From positions 248,001-312,000 of the forward strand of contig JBEIQE010000002.1 in NCBI GenBank assembly GCA_040376705.1: DNA of 64,000 bases. Reading direction: 5' to 3'. Each line of letters starts with the position of its first letter. Positions within the stretch are counted from its first letter, which is position 1. Source of the stretch: JBEIQE01 sp040376705. GTDB lineage: Bacteria; Pseudomonadota; Alphaproteobacteria; UBA2400. Made by a program: the position numbers and the translations under genes. The notes under the pieces are model-generated. The model was given only the letters and a program-made list of their open reading frames with translations. It was not told the DNA's origin and did not search any database. Below, piece by piece: positions 35,013 to 43,442 of the stretch.

Positions 35013-35038
35013 CCTTAGCAATAGAGCGGCGATACTCA

Positions 35039-35073
35039 CCATGATCCGCGGGTATATTGACCTCGCGGTTTGA
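35039..35073 (+). pseudogene. Duplicated tail stub of the 33979 gene
   Basis: Reads MIRGYIDLAV and stops, matching the C terminus IIRGYIDLAV of the gene at 33979-34302. The nucleotide match covers about 34 bases, so this is a duplicated fragment, not a gene. The pilin-like gene lies between the two copies. Confidence 0.65.
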
Positions 35074-35126
35074 TTGACACTACGTCAAGCTCCACTTAGG
35101 CTGCTTCCTGAAAAGGGAGTCGGTTT

Positions 35127-35351
35127 ATGAAGAGCAACCTTGGCCCGCTTGGCCTGCACGAAACCCGCAGCATCATCCAGCAGCAGATTGAAGGCACACT
35201 GCCCATCGGCCCGGCGTTCTGGCATGCAGGCGGCAGACCTTTGGTTGCTTTATCGCATCAGCCGATGCAGATAAACTTTGCCGAGGTGAGTGAGCTGGTT
35301 GGCCTGCACCCCAGCCGCATCGGCCCGCTGATCAAGGGGCGTCTCGAATAG
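35127..35351 (+). CDS. Hypothetical small protein
   Basis: A 74-residue protein with no signal peptide and no recognised family. Contains ETRSIIQQQIEGTLPIGPAF and QINFAEVSELVGLHPSRIG. It has a good GGGAGT upstream of the ATG and is followed by a terminator, so it is likely expressed as a single gene. Confidence 0.55.
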   Translation: MKSNLGPLGLHETRSIIQQQIEGTLPIGPAFWHAGGRPLVALSHQPMQINFAEVSELVGLHPSRIGPLIKGRLE

Positions 35352-35380
35352 GGCGGGTTGAGCCTTTCTGTAGCCCAAAC

Positions 35381-35416
35381 AAAAACGCCCTCTGTTTTTA
35401 CGCAGAGGGCGTTTTT
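35381..35416. terminator. Bidirectional rho-independent terminator
   Basis: A perfect 14-base stem (35381-35394 with 35403-35416) whose arms begin with A5 and end with T5, so it has a T-run in both directions. It separates the small plus-strand gene from the end of gapA. Confidence 0.85.
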
Positions 35417-35436
35417 GTATCAGGCGTTAAGCAGGC

Positions 35437-36438
35437 TTACTTTGCCGCCACAACACGAGCCATTTCAAGGCACTTGTTGGAATAGCCCCATTCATTATCG
35501 TACCACGACACCACCTTGATGAAGGTGCTATCAAGCGCGATACCGGCATCGGCATCGAACACCGAGGTGCGCGCCTCGCCGCGGAAGTCGGTTGAAACGA
35601 CCTTGTCTTCGGTATACCCCAGCACACCCTTCATCGCGCCTTCTGACGCGGCCTTCATGGCGGCGCAGACTTCGGCATAGGTGGTTTCCTTCAGCAGCTC
35701 AACGGTGAGGTCGACCACCGAGACGTCGGAGGTCGGTACGCGGAAGCTCATGCCGGTCAGCTTCTTGTTCAGCTCGGGAATGACCACGCCCACAGCCTTG
35801 GCAGCACCGGTGCTCGACGGGATGATGTTCTCGAGGATGCCGCGGCCACCGCGCCAGTCCTTGTTCGACGGGCCATCGACGGTCTTCTGTGTGGCGGTGG
35901 TGGCATGCACGGTGGTCATGAGACCGCGCTTGATGCCGAAGGTATCGTGCAGCACTTTAGCAATAGGCGCGAGGCAGTTGGTGGTGCAGGACGCGTTGGA
36001 GATAATCGCCTGGCCGGCATAGGTCTTGTCGTTCACACCATAGACGAACATGGGGGTATCGTCTTTGCTGGGGGCCGAGATGATGACCTTCTTGGCGCCA
36101 GCCTTGAGGTGCGCCTCGGCTGTATCCTTGCTGAGGAACAGGCCGGTGCATTCCATGACAATATCGGCGCCCACTTTGTCCCACTCGAGCAGGGCAGGGT
36201 CTTTATGCGCGGTCAGGCGAATGCGCTTGCCGTTGACGATAAGGGTTGAGCCTTCAACCGCAATGGTGCCATCGAAATGGCCATGTACACTGTCGTACTT
36301 GAGCATATAGGCGAGGTAGTCGGGCTCGAGCAGGTCGTTGATCGCTACGATCTCGATGTCCTTGAAGTTGGCCACTGCCGCCCTGAAAACCATACGGCCG
36401 ATGCGACCAAAGCCATTGATGCCAATTTTGAGTGTCAT
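35437..36438 (-). CDS. gapA: Glyceraldehyde-3-phosphate dehydrogenase
   Basis: A 333-residue NAD-dependent GAPDH that makes 1,3-bisphosphoglycerate in glycolysis. N-terminal GINGFGRIGRMVFRAAV binds NAD; catalytic Cys in SNASCTTNCLAP about residue 153; HATTATQKTVDGPS and the C-terminal WYDNEWGYS are typical. The start at 36438 (MTLKIGINGFG) is preceded by AAAGGGG and matches family N termini. Confidence 0.95.
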   Translation of the reverse strand: MTLKIGINGFGRIGRMVFRAAVANFKDIEIVAINDLLEPDYLAYMLKYDSVHGHFDGTIAVEGSTLIVNGKRIRLTAHKDPALLEWDKVGADIVMECTGLFLSKDTAEAHLKAGAKKVIISAPSKDDTPMFVYGVNDKTYAGQAIISNASCTTNCLAPIAKVLHDTFGIKRGLMTTVHATTATQKTVDGPSNKDWRGGRGILENIIPSSTGAAKAVGVVIPELNKKLTGMSFRVPTSDVSVVDLTVELLKETTYAEVCAAMKAASEGAMKGVLGYTEDKVVSTDFRGEARTSVFDADAGIALDSTFIKVVSWYDNEWGYSNKCLEMARVVAAK

Positions 36439-36535
36439 GTTTATCCCCTTTGAAATGTAACGAGAATTAAGCCCCAATCGCCAGTTCTGTCCAGAGTTAA
36501 AGATTGTTGAAGAGTTAACAGGTTAGACTATTCCC

Positions 36536-37156
36536 ATGGCAGATGACGCACAAAAACCCGAAGCGCAGGTGGATATCTCAACCGAGATGCTGCAGCGCGT
36601 GGCGCGTGAGCTGAGCAGCCCCAAGCTGGACAGCCGTCTGCCGGCCAAAGTGCCATCGCCTTATGAGTTATCTAGCCCGATAGGGCAGGCGTTCAACCGC
36701 CTTGGGGAGCGTAGCTTTGAGCTGCCCACGACACTGCCGTTCATGGGCACACCGCCGGTCTCTTATGTCACGACGATGGATACCAACGGGAATATTCGGC
36801 AGGATGGTAAGCGTGGTATTGAGTACCGTGTGCCGGATAGCGACTTCCGCCTCATGGCTGGATCCTATCTGCCAGATGGCAAAGCCAACGGGCTGGAGCG
36901 CTGGACGGCGGCCCTCGCTTGGACACCGGTTAATCTGGGCGGGCTTAGGCTGGGCCCCATGATTGGTGATGTAGCGCAAAGCGATTTGCGCGAAGGCGCC
37001 CAAAAACCGTTTGACCGCGTGGGCATGTCGGTCGGCCTTTATGCTACCACAGATGGCAAGGATGGCGGGCTGTTCGCCAAGGTCGAGACCGACCCCGCGC
37101 ATAACAACAAGGTCAAGGCTTTTATCGGCTACAAGATGCCGTTTAACGGGCAGTAG
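36536..37156 (+). CDS. Hypothetical beta-rich protein
   Basis: A 206-residue protein with no signal peptide. The second half alternates short strands (WTAALAWTPVNLGGLRLGP, VGMSVGLYATTDGKDGGLFA, KAFIGYKMPF), suggesting a beta-barrel or beta-sandwich, with a final aromatic residue as in outer-membrane-like strands. Family not recognised. It precedes the 78-residue gene and the immunity/toxin pair on the same strand. Confidence 0.6.
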   Translation: MADDAQKPEAQVDISTEMLQRVARELSSPKLDSRLPAKVPSPYELSSPIGQAFNRLGERSFELPTTLPFMGTPPVSYVTTMDTNGNIRQDGKRGIEYRVPDSDFRLMAGSYLPDGKANGLERWTAALAWTPVNLGGLRLGPMIGDVAQSDLREGAQKPFDRVGMSVGLYATTDGKDGGLFAKVETDPAHNNKVKAFIGYKMPFNGQ

Positions 37157-37183
37157 AACTTTCAGCGAGCAGGAGCTTGCATC

Positions 37184-37420
37184 ATGACTGAACCAGCTAA
37201 AGTTGATCTGCGCAATCTCTCGGATGTTGAGGCCAAGTATCAGGATACCTGCCGTATTGATCAGGCTAATCTCGGCGTGCTGGGTGTTGAGGTGAATCTC
37301 AATTGCGATGCGCTGAGAGTGCCGGATACTGAAAGCCCCGCAAGTGTGGATCGCAAATACGACGCTGCCCAACGCCGCCTCCAGCAAAGCGTCAAGGCAA
37401 TGACAGTTTCCAAGGCGTAG
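37184..37420 (+). CDS. Hypothetical small protein
   Basis: A 78-residue, probably helical protein with two Cys (DTCRIDQANL, NCDALRV) and a C-terminal helix AQRRLQQSVKAM. It has a GAGCAGGAGC RBS. It lies 28 bases after the beta-rich gene and 50 bases before the immunity candidate. No family recognised. Confidence 0.5.
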   Translation: MTEPAKVDLRNLSDVEAKYQDTCRIDQANLGVLGVEVNLNCDALRVPDTESPASVDRKYDAAQRRLQQSVKAMTVSKA

Positions 37421-37470
37421 CTTCTCCCGAATGATATAATTGTGTATGCTGCACCTCGCAGGAGGGCGCG

Positions 37471-38229
37471 ATGCGCTATTACGTTTATAAACCCAATGGG
37501 GCGCTGGTGACATATGTCGATATGACAGATGAGTTGGCGAAGGATGCTGAGTTCTGCTCATGGCCCAAGCGTGTGCCACAGCATCCGCAAGGCAAAAAGT
37601 ACGCGCTTGAAATTTACAATGCCAATTCGCGCCTGCCGGATATTACTGGATGTGATAATTTAGGATTTTATTTTTCTGAGAAAATGACTCGGGTTTTTCG
37701 CGATTTTTGTGGCGACGAGAATGACTATTTAGAGCTGGTCGCGCGTGGCACAAATAAAAAGGGCGTAGTCGAGGTGCCCTACACGGGTATTCACGCCAAA
37801 ATCGAGCTTGATTGTCTGGATGAGGAAAACTCTTATTTTATCGCTGTTGAATACAATAACCCTAAATTCAAGGCTTGGGTGTACGAAGATCTTGAATATC
37901 CAAAATTTATCAGTGAAAAAATCGGTAACCATCATCACTTCAGGCTTAAGGGGTGGAGGCAAAACTCCTTTATTTCAGAGCCTTTAGCCAAAGCGCTCAA
38001 GGCAGTTAAGCCAAACAACCTAGGAGTGTTTTCTATTGACGAATATTTTAGAATTTATCCGCATACTCTGAAGGAGAATTTGTTTGCACCGCGCAATTTA
38101 AACCAGTCAATGCTTTATGGTTATGTGGGATGGGAAGAGTTTGCGCGTACGCACAATCACCGTCGCAGGAATATAGATGCCGCTTACTTCCTTCAACACG
38201 CTCTCCCGTCAAGGCTTAAGTCAACCTAG
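37471..38229 (+). CDS. Putative immunity protein for the AHH nuclease toxin
   Basis: A 252-residue, AT-richer gene with a strong CAGGAGG site. Segments such as LKGWRQNSFISEPLAKALKAV and NNLGVFSIDEYFRIYP weakly resemble Imm11-type (DUF1629-like) immunity proteins of polymorphic toxin systems. Its 3' end overlaps the AHH gene by 53 bases, so the two are translationally coupled. Position immediately upstream of a toxin with an N-terminal nuclease domain supports an inhibitor role. Assignment of the family is low confidence. Confidence 0.6.
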   Translation: MRYYVYKPNGALVTYVDMTDELAKDAEFCSWPKRVPQHPQGKKYALEIYNANSRLPDITGCDNLGFYFSEKMTRVFRDFCGDENDYLELVARGTNKKGVVEVPYTGIHAKIELDCLDEENSYFIAVEYNNPKFKAWVYEDLEYPKFISEKIGNHHHFRLKGWRQNSFISEPLAKALKAVKPNNLGVFSIDEYFRIYPHTLKENLFAPRNLNQSMLYGYVGWEEFARTHNHRRRNIDAAYFLQHALPSRLKST

Positions 38230-38821
38230 TCCGTATCTGCTGGATGTTGCAGCAAGGCAGTGCGTTGGTAATTATCAGCCAAATCCTGAATATACCAATC
38301 ATGAATGGCATCATGTTATTCAGTGGTCGCTACAGCGTAATTCCCTTTTTAGGGAGGGCGGTGCTCTAGATGGCTATAATATTAATAATCCGCAAAACTG
38401 TGTAGCTCTGCCCACAACTGAAGACGCCTGCAAACAGACTGATGCCAGCCTGCATAGCGGCAATCATTTTTCGAGTTACCGCCAGGGAGTAGCTGGTGTT
38501 CTGGATATGATGCAGCAACGGTATGCCGATAAGATTCTGACCCAAGAACAAACAAAAGCCGAGTTTGACCTGTTCCTCAACATCATGCGTCATTCGCTCG
38601 ACCCATATCTGGATAAGGTCGAAGGGCCAATTGATACGACTATAAAGGCGCGTATTGCGTTGACCTACCAAGACCCGCGGCTGGGCACAGATACCAATTT
38701 TATAACCGACTTATTGCCAAGGAAGGGATGGAAAACTGCTCCGATGAAGTGCGGGCCAAGCTGGCCATTTCTCGCGCCAATGGCGTTTCTATGCATGAGA
38801 TCTTTGCTTCGGCGCAGGTAG
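38177..38821 (+). CDS. AHH-family nuclease toxin domain (N-terminal part of a toxin)
   Basis: A 214-residue reading frame. Residues 42-110 match the AHH clade of HNH/ENDO VII nucleases: EWHHVIQW with HH at 45-46, GYNINNPQNCVALP (residues 67-79), HSGNH (93-97) and Y101 with QGV. Domain order and spacing suit an active metal-dependent nuclease. The frame remains toxin-like up to about residue 175; the final 39 residues look out of frame. The next gene's frame continues plausibly, so a frameshift near 38698-38701 probably splits one longer toxin of about 520 residues. The start at 38177 has AGGA nearby and overlaps the immunity gene. Confidence 0.75.
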   Translation: MPLTSFNTLSRQGLSQPSPYLLDVAARQCVGNYQPNPEYTNHEWHHVIQWSLQRNSLFREGGALDGYNINNPQNCVALPTTEDACKQTDASLHSGNHFSSYRQGVAGVLDMMQQRYADKILTQEQTKAEFDLFLNIMRHSLDPYLDKVEGPIDTTIKARIALTYQDPRLGTDTNFITDLLPRKGWKTAPMKCGPSWPFLAPMAFLCMRSLLRRR

Positions 38822-39744
38822 AAATGCTTTTTGATGAGAGGGCTGAGCTTATAGCTGCTGGAAAGCTGCAAGCGGGCCAACAAGTCATGCCATTTCCACA
38901 GCAGCCTGAGGCAAGTCTGCGGGAGCGACTTGAGCAAATTATTGTTCGCGCACCCACCATCAACCCGAATGTTGGTTATGGCCTGATGGCAGGTGGTGCG
39001 GCGCTGGTAACTTTGGGCGCAGCGGGTGCTGTGATGGGGCTGGGTGCTACGGCTGCTGTAACCGCCGAAACAACTGCACCAGTAGTGCTAACTGTTATTG
39101 AAGGCGGTGGCGCTGTCGTAGCCCGCACGGTGGCATCCGAGGAAATACGCCGCGCAGCCGGTATTGCCGCGCTTACTATAGCCGCTGGTAGTAGCGCTGC
39201 CGCTGCCGAGCCGGTGGAGAAGTATACTGCTGAGAATTTGTTGCCGCCATTAGCTGGCATGAATGCAGGTACGGATGCGATGGGTGATCGCCAGCAGGTT
39301 GATCACATCAGCTGGCGGTTCACACGTCTGCCTGTAGGCGATTCAGGAAACTCACTAAGTGCGCTGGCGTTGCGTGACCGCGAGAACCAATTAGGTAGCC
39401 TTGGCGCGCATGCGGTGCTGCGGGCGGATGGCAGCTTCGAGCGCAGCGATAGTCTGTGTCGTGACTGGGCTAACAACCCGCAAATTCAGGCTGGGCGTAA
39501 TGGTAATGCGATTGGCCTTTATGTTGAGGGTGATGGCGCGCTCACAGCCGCACAGCGGCAGTCATTAGGCAAACTTGAGACTGGATTTAGCAGCCTTTGT
39601 CAAAGCCATCAGGCTCAAGCAGGGGAGTTATCGCCCGCTACCCAGCTGGAGGCTGAAGCATGGAGCGGGCCGCGCAGCGTAACGCCGGGTATGGTCATGC
39701 AGGCTCCCGTGCGCCAGATGCGTATTGCAGGTATGGGGCAGTAG
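38728..39744 (+). CDS. C-terminal part of the toxin: hydrophobic segment plus degenerate amidase-like domain
   Basis: A 338-residue reading frame whose start is probably internal: read further upstream, its frame gives FYNRLIAKEGMENCSDEV before the ATG, continuing the AHH toxin. A Gly/Ala-rich hydrophobic stretch (about residues 83-165) precedes GTDAMGDRQQVDHI (about residue 182), AHAVLRADGSF and TAAQRQSLGKLE. The same order occurs in the 545-residue toxin at 49620, and both resemble an amidase_2/PGRP fold lacking zinc ligands. The domain may bind peptidoglycan or guide delivery. Confidence 0.65.
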   Translation: MENCSDEVRAKLAISRANGVSMHEIFASAQVEMLFDERAELIAAGKLQAGQQVMPFPQQPEASLRERLEQIIVRAPTINPNVGYGLMAGGAALVTLGAAGAVMGLGATAAVTAETTAPVVLTVIEGGGAVVARTVASEEIRRAAGIAALTIAAGSSAAAAEPVEKYTAENLLPPLAGMNAGTDAMGDRQQVDHISWRFTRLPVGDSGNSLSALALRDRENQLGSLGAHAVLRADGSFERSDSLCRDWANNPQIQAGRNGNAIGLYVEGDGALTAAQRQSLGKLETGFSSLCQSHQAQAGELSPATQLEAEAWSGPRSVTPGMVMQAPVRQMRIAGMGQ

Positions 39745-39761
39745 ACTGAACCATCACCAGA

Positions 39762-40355
39762 TTAGAGACCGAATTTGGCTCCGTGTGGCCGGGTGGTTGC
39801 GATGGTTGGTGCAGCTTTATGCCCGCTGCTACCACCCGTGAGCTGCTCAAGGGCGCTGAGCACGGCCTCAATCGCAACGGTCTTTTTGGAAGCCGGGGTA
39901 TGGCTGGCCTTGGCTGGGTGCATTCCCTTGATCTCGGCTCCATCAAATACATCTCTGAGTGTATCCAGCAGGGCTTTGCTGCCGCTGGTAATTACCTGGC
40001 CGCTTTCATGAAGTTTACGGTGTACGGCCGCCAGCGCGTTGGTGCTGCCTTCATTCGTGAATGTGTTTGTGGCAGGCGATGAATTGCCGATACCGTACTT
40101 CATATCAGATGTTACGGCGCGAACGAGCGTTGTTGCGTGTTCGCCCTTGGTAATTTCGGCGCCTTTTGCATCTGCCTTAGCCAGGATAGTGAGTGCTTTT
40201 TCCAGTAGCGGGCTGACCCTGTACATCGTCGTGCCCGAATATCCGGCGTTTGAAAGCGATACGGCAACTGGTCTGTCGTTATGGAACAGCGTATTCACGC
40301 CATGAAAATTGGGATCGCCCAGGCCCAGTCTGCGTACGTCGATGGTGTCTTTCAA
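39762..40355 (-). CDS. Hypothetical protein
   Basis: A 197-residue protein, no signal peptide. Contains RVSPLLEKALTILAKADAKGAEI and KLHESGQVITSGSKALLDTLRD, and a C-terminal Ala/Thr/His-rich tail. No family recognised. It starts at a TTG (40355) with AGGAGT upstream. It converges with the toxin gene, so it is probably not its immunity partner. Confidence 0.55.
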   Translation of the reverse strand: MKDTIDVRRLGLGDPNFHGVNTLFHNDRPVAVSLSNAGYSGTTMYRVSPLLEKALTILAKADAKGAEITKGEHATTLVRAVTSDMKYGIGNSSPATNTFTNEGSTNALAAVHRKLHESGQVITSGSKALLDTLRDVFDGAEIKGMHPAKASHTPASKKTVAIEAVLSALEQLTGGSSGHKAAPTIATTRPHGAKFGL

Positions 40356-40458
40356 TTTGCACTCCTGTTAATCGAATTAACTTTATAGAAGAATGATTAA
40401 TGTCGGCTTACCTGTCTGTTTTCGAGCTTTTTACTTGCTTTGTCAGGTTAAAATATAG

Positions 40459-41727
40459 CTAAAGCCGTCGTGCGGCATCCAGCGCGAGGCCGTGGCCGAC
40501 AGCGGCGATGGGGTCGCCATCTATCACCTCGGCATTAGGCAGGGCAGCGCAAATCTCCTGCCGTATAAGCGGCACGACCGATGTACCGCCGGTGAAGAAG
40601 ATGGTTTGGACATCTGAAGGCTTGCAGCCACCTTGCCTGATGATGTTCTCAACCTTGGCGCGGATGGCTGCCGCAGGCGCGGCAATCGCTTTTTCAAACT
40701 GCTTGCGCGAGAAGCGTACTTTAAAGTTGGGCAGGGCGATGGAGCAATCGGCCACAGTTTCTTCAGCATCAGTCAGGCTGATCTTGGCGCTTTCCACACA
40801 TTGCAGCAGGGCATGGCCTTTACGCTCTTCCACAATTTTTTGCAAACGGGTGATGAGTTTGGGCTCGGCTGCCTCGCGCAGCAGCGCAGCGATTTCATTC
40901 TGCGCGCGCGGGGTATACATCATGTTGATGCGGTGCCAGGTCGAGAGGTTTAAGAACGGCGAGAGCGGCATCTCGATGTCTTTGTGATTATACTTGCTCC
41001 CCATACCCAGCAGCGGCATGAGGCCCTTGAAGGCCAGCAGACGGTCGAGATCGGTACCGCCGATATGGATACCGTCGTTGGCTAACAGGTCAGCCGCGCG
41101 GTCGCTCTGGTGGTGGCGCTCGGGCGAGAGGCGGATGAGGGTGAAGTCGGCTGTGCCACCGCCCAAGTCGGCAATCAATACCAGCTCTTCACGCTTGAGC
41201 GTAGCTTCATAACTTAAAGCCGCAGCTACGGGCTCGTACTGGAAGGCAATGTGTTTGAAGCCAGCCTCTTCGGCCACGCTGCGCAGCTGGTCTTCGGCCT
41301 GTTTATCGGCTGCTGCATCATCATCTACAAAGAATACCGGGCGGCCCATGACCACGGTATCGAGCGCGTGGCCCGCCTTCAGCTCGGCCTTGGCTTTGAG
41401 GTGACGAATAAAAATCTTGAGCACATCGAGCAAGCGGTAGGACTTGTAGCCGATGACTGTACCTTCTTGGGCGAGAGATGAGCCAAGAATGCTCTTGAGC
41501 GCGCGCAGCAGGCGGCCATCATAACCCTCGCGGTAAAGCGCTACGGCATCGCGCCCGAAGCGTACGGCAGATTCACCTGCTTCGGCCTCCATATTGAAGA
41601 ACAGGCAGGTAGGGATAGAGGTACTCTCGCCCTCAAGCGGCACCATTTGTGCACCAGCGCCCGGTCTGGAGAGCGCAGCGGTTGAGTTTGAGGTGCCGAA
41701 GTCGATGCCGAGAGCAGAACTGGTCAT
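40459..41727 (-). CDS. Hsp70-family protein (YegD-like)
   Basis: A 422-residue Hsp70-fold ATPase: phosphate-1 motif LGIDFGTSNSTAAL, phosphate-2 IADLGGGTADFTLI and adenosine motif FFTGGTSVVPLI. It has the actin-like ATPase core but no full substrate-binding domain, which is typical of YegD-type proteins. A role as an auxiliary chaperone is likely; no DnaJ is adjacent, though the J-like protein at 14950 has lost its HPD. Confidence 0.88.
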   Translation of the reverse strand: MTSSALGIDFGTSNSTAALSRPGAGAQMVPLEGESTSIPTCLFFNMEAEAGESAVRFGRDAVALYREGYDGRLLRALKSILGSSLAQEGTVIGYKSYRLLDVLKIFIRHLKAKAELKAGHALDTVVMGRPVFFVDDDAAADKQAEDQLRSVAEEAGFKHIAFQYEPVAAALSYEATLKREELVLIADLGGGTADFTLIRLSPERHHQSDRAADLLANDGIHIGGTDLDRLLAFKGLMPLLGMGSKYNHKDIEMPLSPFLNLSTWHRINMMYTPRAQNEIAALLREAAEPKLITRLQKIVEERKGHALLQCVESAKISLTDAEETVADCSIALPNFKVRFSRKQFEKAIAAPAAAIRAKVENIIRQGGCKPSDVQTIFFTGGTSVVPLIRQEICAALPNAEVIDGDPIAAVGHGLALDAARRL

Positions 41728-41813
41728 GATTTTACCTCTCCTGCAGGGCCTGATGATGGGGCGCGGGGTAATAGCGTAGTTGGCAGGGGATTGTCCAGTG
41801 GCAGGACGAAAAC

Positions 41814-42308
41814 TTATTCTTTGCCAATGATATCAGCGAATTCGCGCATCACTTTTTCATACGTGCGGCGCTTGAAGGGCACAATACATTCAATCATCTG
41901 CTCGGGCGTCATCCAGCGCCAGGTGCAGAATTCTGGCTCTTCGGTGCTTACATTAATATCTGCATCCGTACCAACCAGACGGCCGGCAACCCAGTATTGT
42001 TCCTGTCCTTTATACTCGTTCACTTCGCGGCGGTTCATGCTGCTGGCGGGAAAGTCATAACGCCAAGGTTTGCGGCAGACGCGCAGGATGTGGATTTTTT
42101 CACGTGTGAGGCCAACTTCTTCTTGCGCCTCGCGGTAAAAGGCCTGCTCGATGGTCTCGCCTTTATCGATGCCGCCCTGTGGCATCTGCCAGGCACCGGG
42201 AATATCCGCGCGCTCGCCAACCCAGACGAGATTATAAACATTGAGCAGTAAAATCCCTACGTTGGGGCGGTAAGGAAGGCTGCTACGAGGGTCGCGCCCA
42301 AAAACCAT
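41814..42308 (-). CDS. rppH: RNA pyrophosphohydrolase
   Basis: A 164-residue Nudix hydrolase that removes pyrophosphate from 5'-triphosphorylated mRNA to start decay (or hydrolyses diadenosine polyphosphates). The Nudix box GGIDKGETIEQAFYREAQEEVGL is intact, and YRPNVGILLLN and WRWMTPEQM are typical of alphaproteobacterial RppH/IalA. It lies directly downstream of the deacetylase, as in related genomes. Confidence 0.92.
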   Translation of the reverse strand: MVFGRDPRSSLPYRPNVGILLLNVYNLVWVGERADIPGAWQMPQGGIDKGETIEQAFYREAQEEVGLTREKIHILRVCRKPWRYDFPASSMNRREVNEYKGQEQYWVAGRLVGTDADINVSTEEPEFCTWRWMTPEQMIECIVPFKRRTYEKVMREFADIIGKE

Positions 42309-42323
42309 GATTAATAGTGAGCC

Positions 42324-43442
42324 TTAATGACGAGCGGCAGGAGGAGTATTTGTTGTGGATGAATGATCTGAAGGGGCGGCTGCGTCATGTGCGGCATCCG
42401 GCGCTGCGGCAGCTTCGGCTGGCTTGATGGGGTTGGCGGCGGCTGATACAGGCGCGATTGAAATACCTTTGGCCGAAAGCGTAGGCAGCCACTCGGCCAG
42501 CTTGTTGATCACGAACGGGTAGAGCGCAGAGGTGGCCACCACATGGCCGCTTTCGCGCGCGCGCTGCTCAAGCTCGGCCAAGCGCGTTTCAAGATCAGCA
42601 GGGCTTAGCGTGCTGTCGAGCGCAAGGGTGATTTGCGCTGTGGGGCTGCCATCATTCAGGCCCATATCGGTAAAGTCCTGATTGCCTGAGAGCAGGGCCA
42701 AGCCACGCAGCTTGGCTTCATCCAGCAGGGCGCGCGGCAGGCCGCTGGCGTTGAGCAGGGCAGTTTCGGGGTTGATCATGAGGCCGACATAGCCGGTGGC
42801 CTTGCCCATAAGAATATGCAGGCGCTGCATGTTGTCTTTGGTCGAGAGCGACATGCGCAGTGCGCCCGGGCCGGGGTCGTACCCGCGGCTGGTGTTATCG
42901 GCCGGGATCATCAACAGGGTTTCATGCCCAGCCTGACGGGCACTGGCCATAGCCGTGCCAAGGCCGGGAGTATAAGGATTAAATGCCATGGCAACCGAGC
43001 CCGGCAGCTTGCGCAGGGCCTGCGCCGTAAGGCTGACCTGTGGGCCGGCATCCACCAGTACAATACTAATACGCGGGCGTGCTTCAGTACGATCAAACGG
43101 ATAGGCATAAACCGTGAGTGGCGCTCTGTTGCCAACGGCGATGGGCAGCTTGCCCTCTGGGGTATCTACCTCAAGCCCGGCAGCGGGGGCCGGGTCGAGC
43201 GGCTGATCAACCGGATCGACACCCGCCACCAGCGGCAAGGGAATGGGGCCCACCTCAAGCGCTGCCTCGGGCAGAGGCTGGTGCATGCGATGGGTGAACC
43301 ACAGATCTGCCCCCATGAGGCCAGCCATAAAAGCCAGCCACAGCGCCACCAAAGCCCAATGATGCTTCTGCCACAAGCCGCTTACCTTGGCAGTAGGCAG
43401 CTTGGGCAAACGCAGGGCAGGCAGGCGCAGGGCGAGGCTCAT
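42324..43442 (-). CDS. Divergent polysaccharide deacetylase family protein
   Basis: A 372-residue protein. One N-terminal membrane segment (HHWALVALWLAFMAGLMGADL), a Pro/Ala-rich linker, then a deacetylase-like domain: ISIVLVDAGP, LPGSVAMAFNPYTP, GHETLLMIPAD and PTAQITLALDSTL. This is the divergent deacetylase family that normally sits between ctpA and rppH in Alphaproteobacteria. Zinc ligands of classical deacetylases are not evident. A role in cell-wall carbohydrate metabolism is likely. Starts inside the ctpA stop (4-base overlap). Confidence 0.85.
   Translation of the reverse strand: MSLALRLPALRLPKLPTAKVSGLWQKHHWALVALWLAFMAGLMGADLWFTHRMHQPLPEAALEVGPIPLPLVAGVDPVDQPLDPAPAAGLEVDTPEGKLPIAVGNRAPLTVYAYPFDRTEARPRISIVLVDAGPQVSLTAQALRKLPGSVAMAFNPYTPGLGTAMASARQAGHETLLMIPADNTSRGYDPGPGALRMSLSTKDNMQRLHILMGKATGYVGLMINPETALLNASGLPRALLDEAKLRGLALLSGNQDFTDMGLNDGSPTAQITLALDSTLSPADLETRLAELEQRARESGHVVATSALYPFVINKLAEWLPTLSAKGISIAPVSAAANPIKPAEAAAAPDAAHDAAAPSDHSSTTNTPPAARH

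Noticed and set aside
39762..40355. Gene behind the AHH toxin as its immunity protein (classical order)
   Set aside because: It is on the opposite strand and convergent, so it is not co-expressed with the toxin; the overlapping upstream gene is the better candidate.
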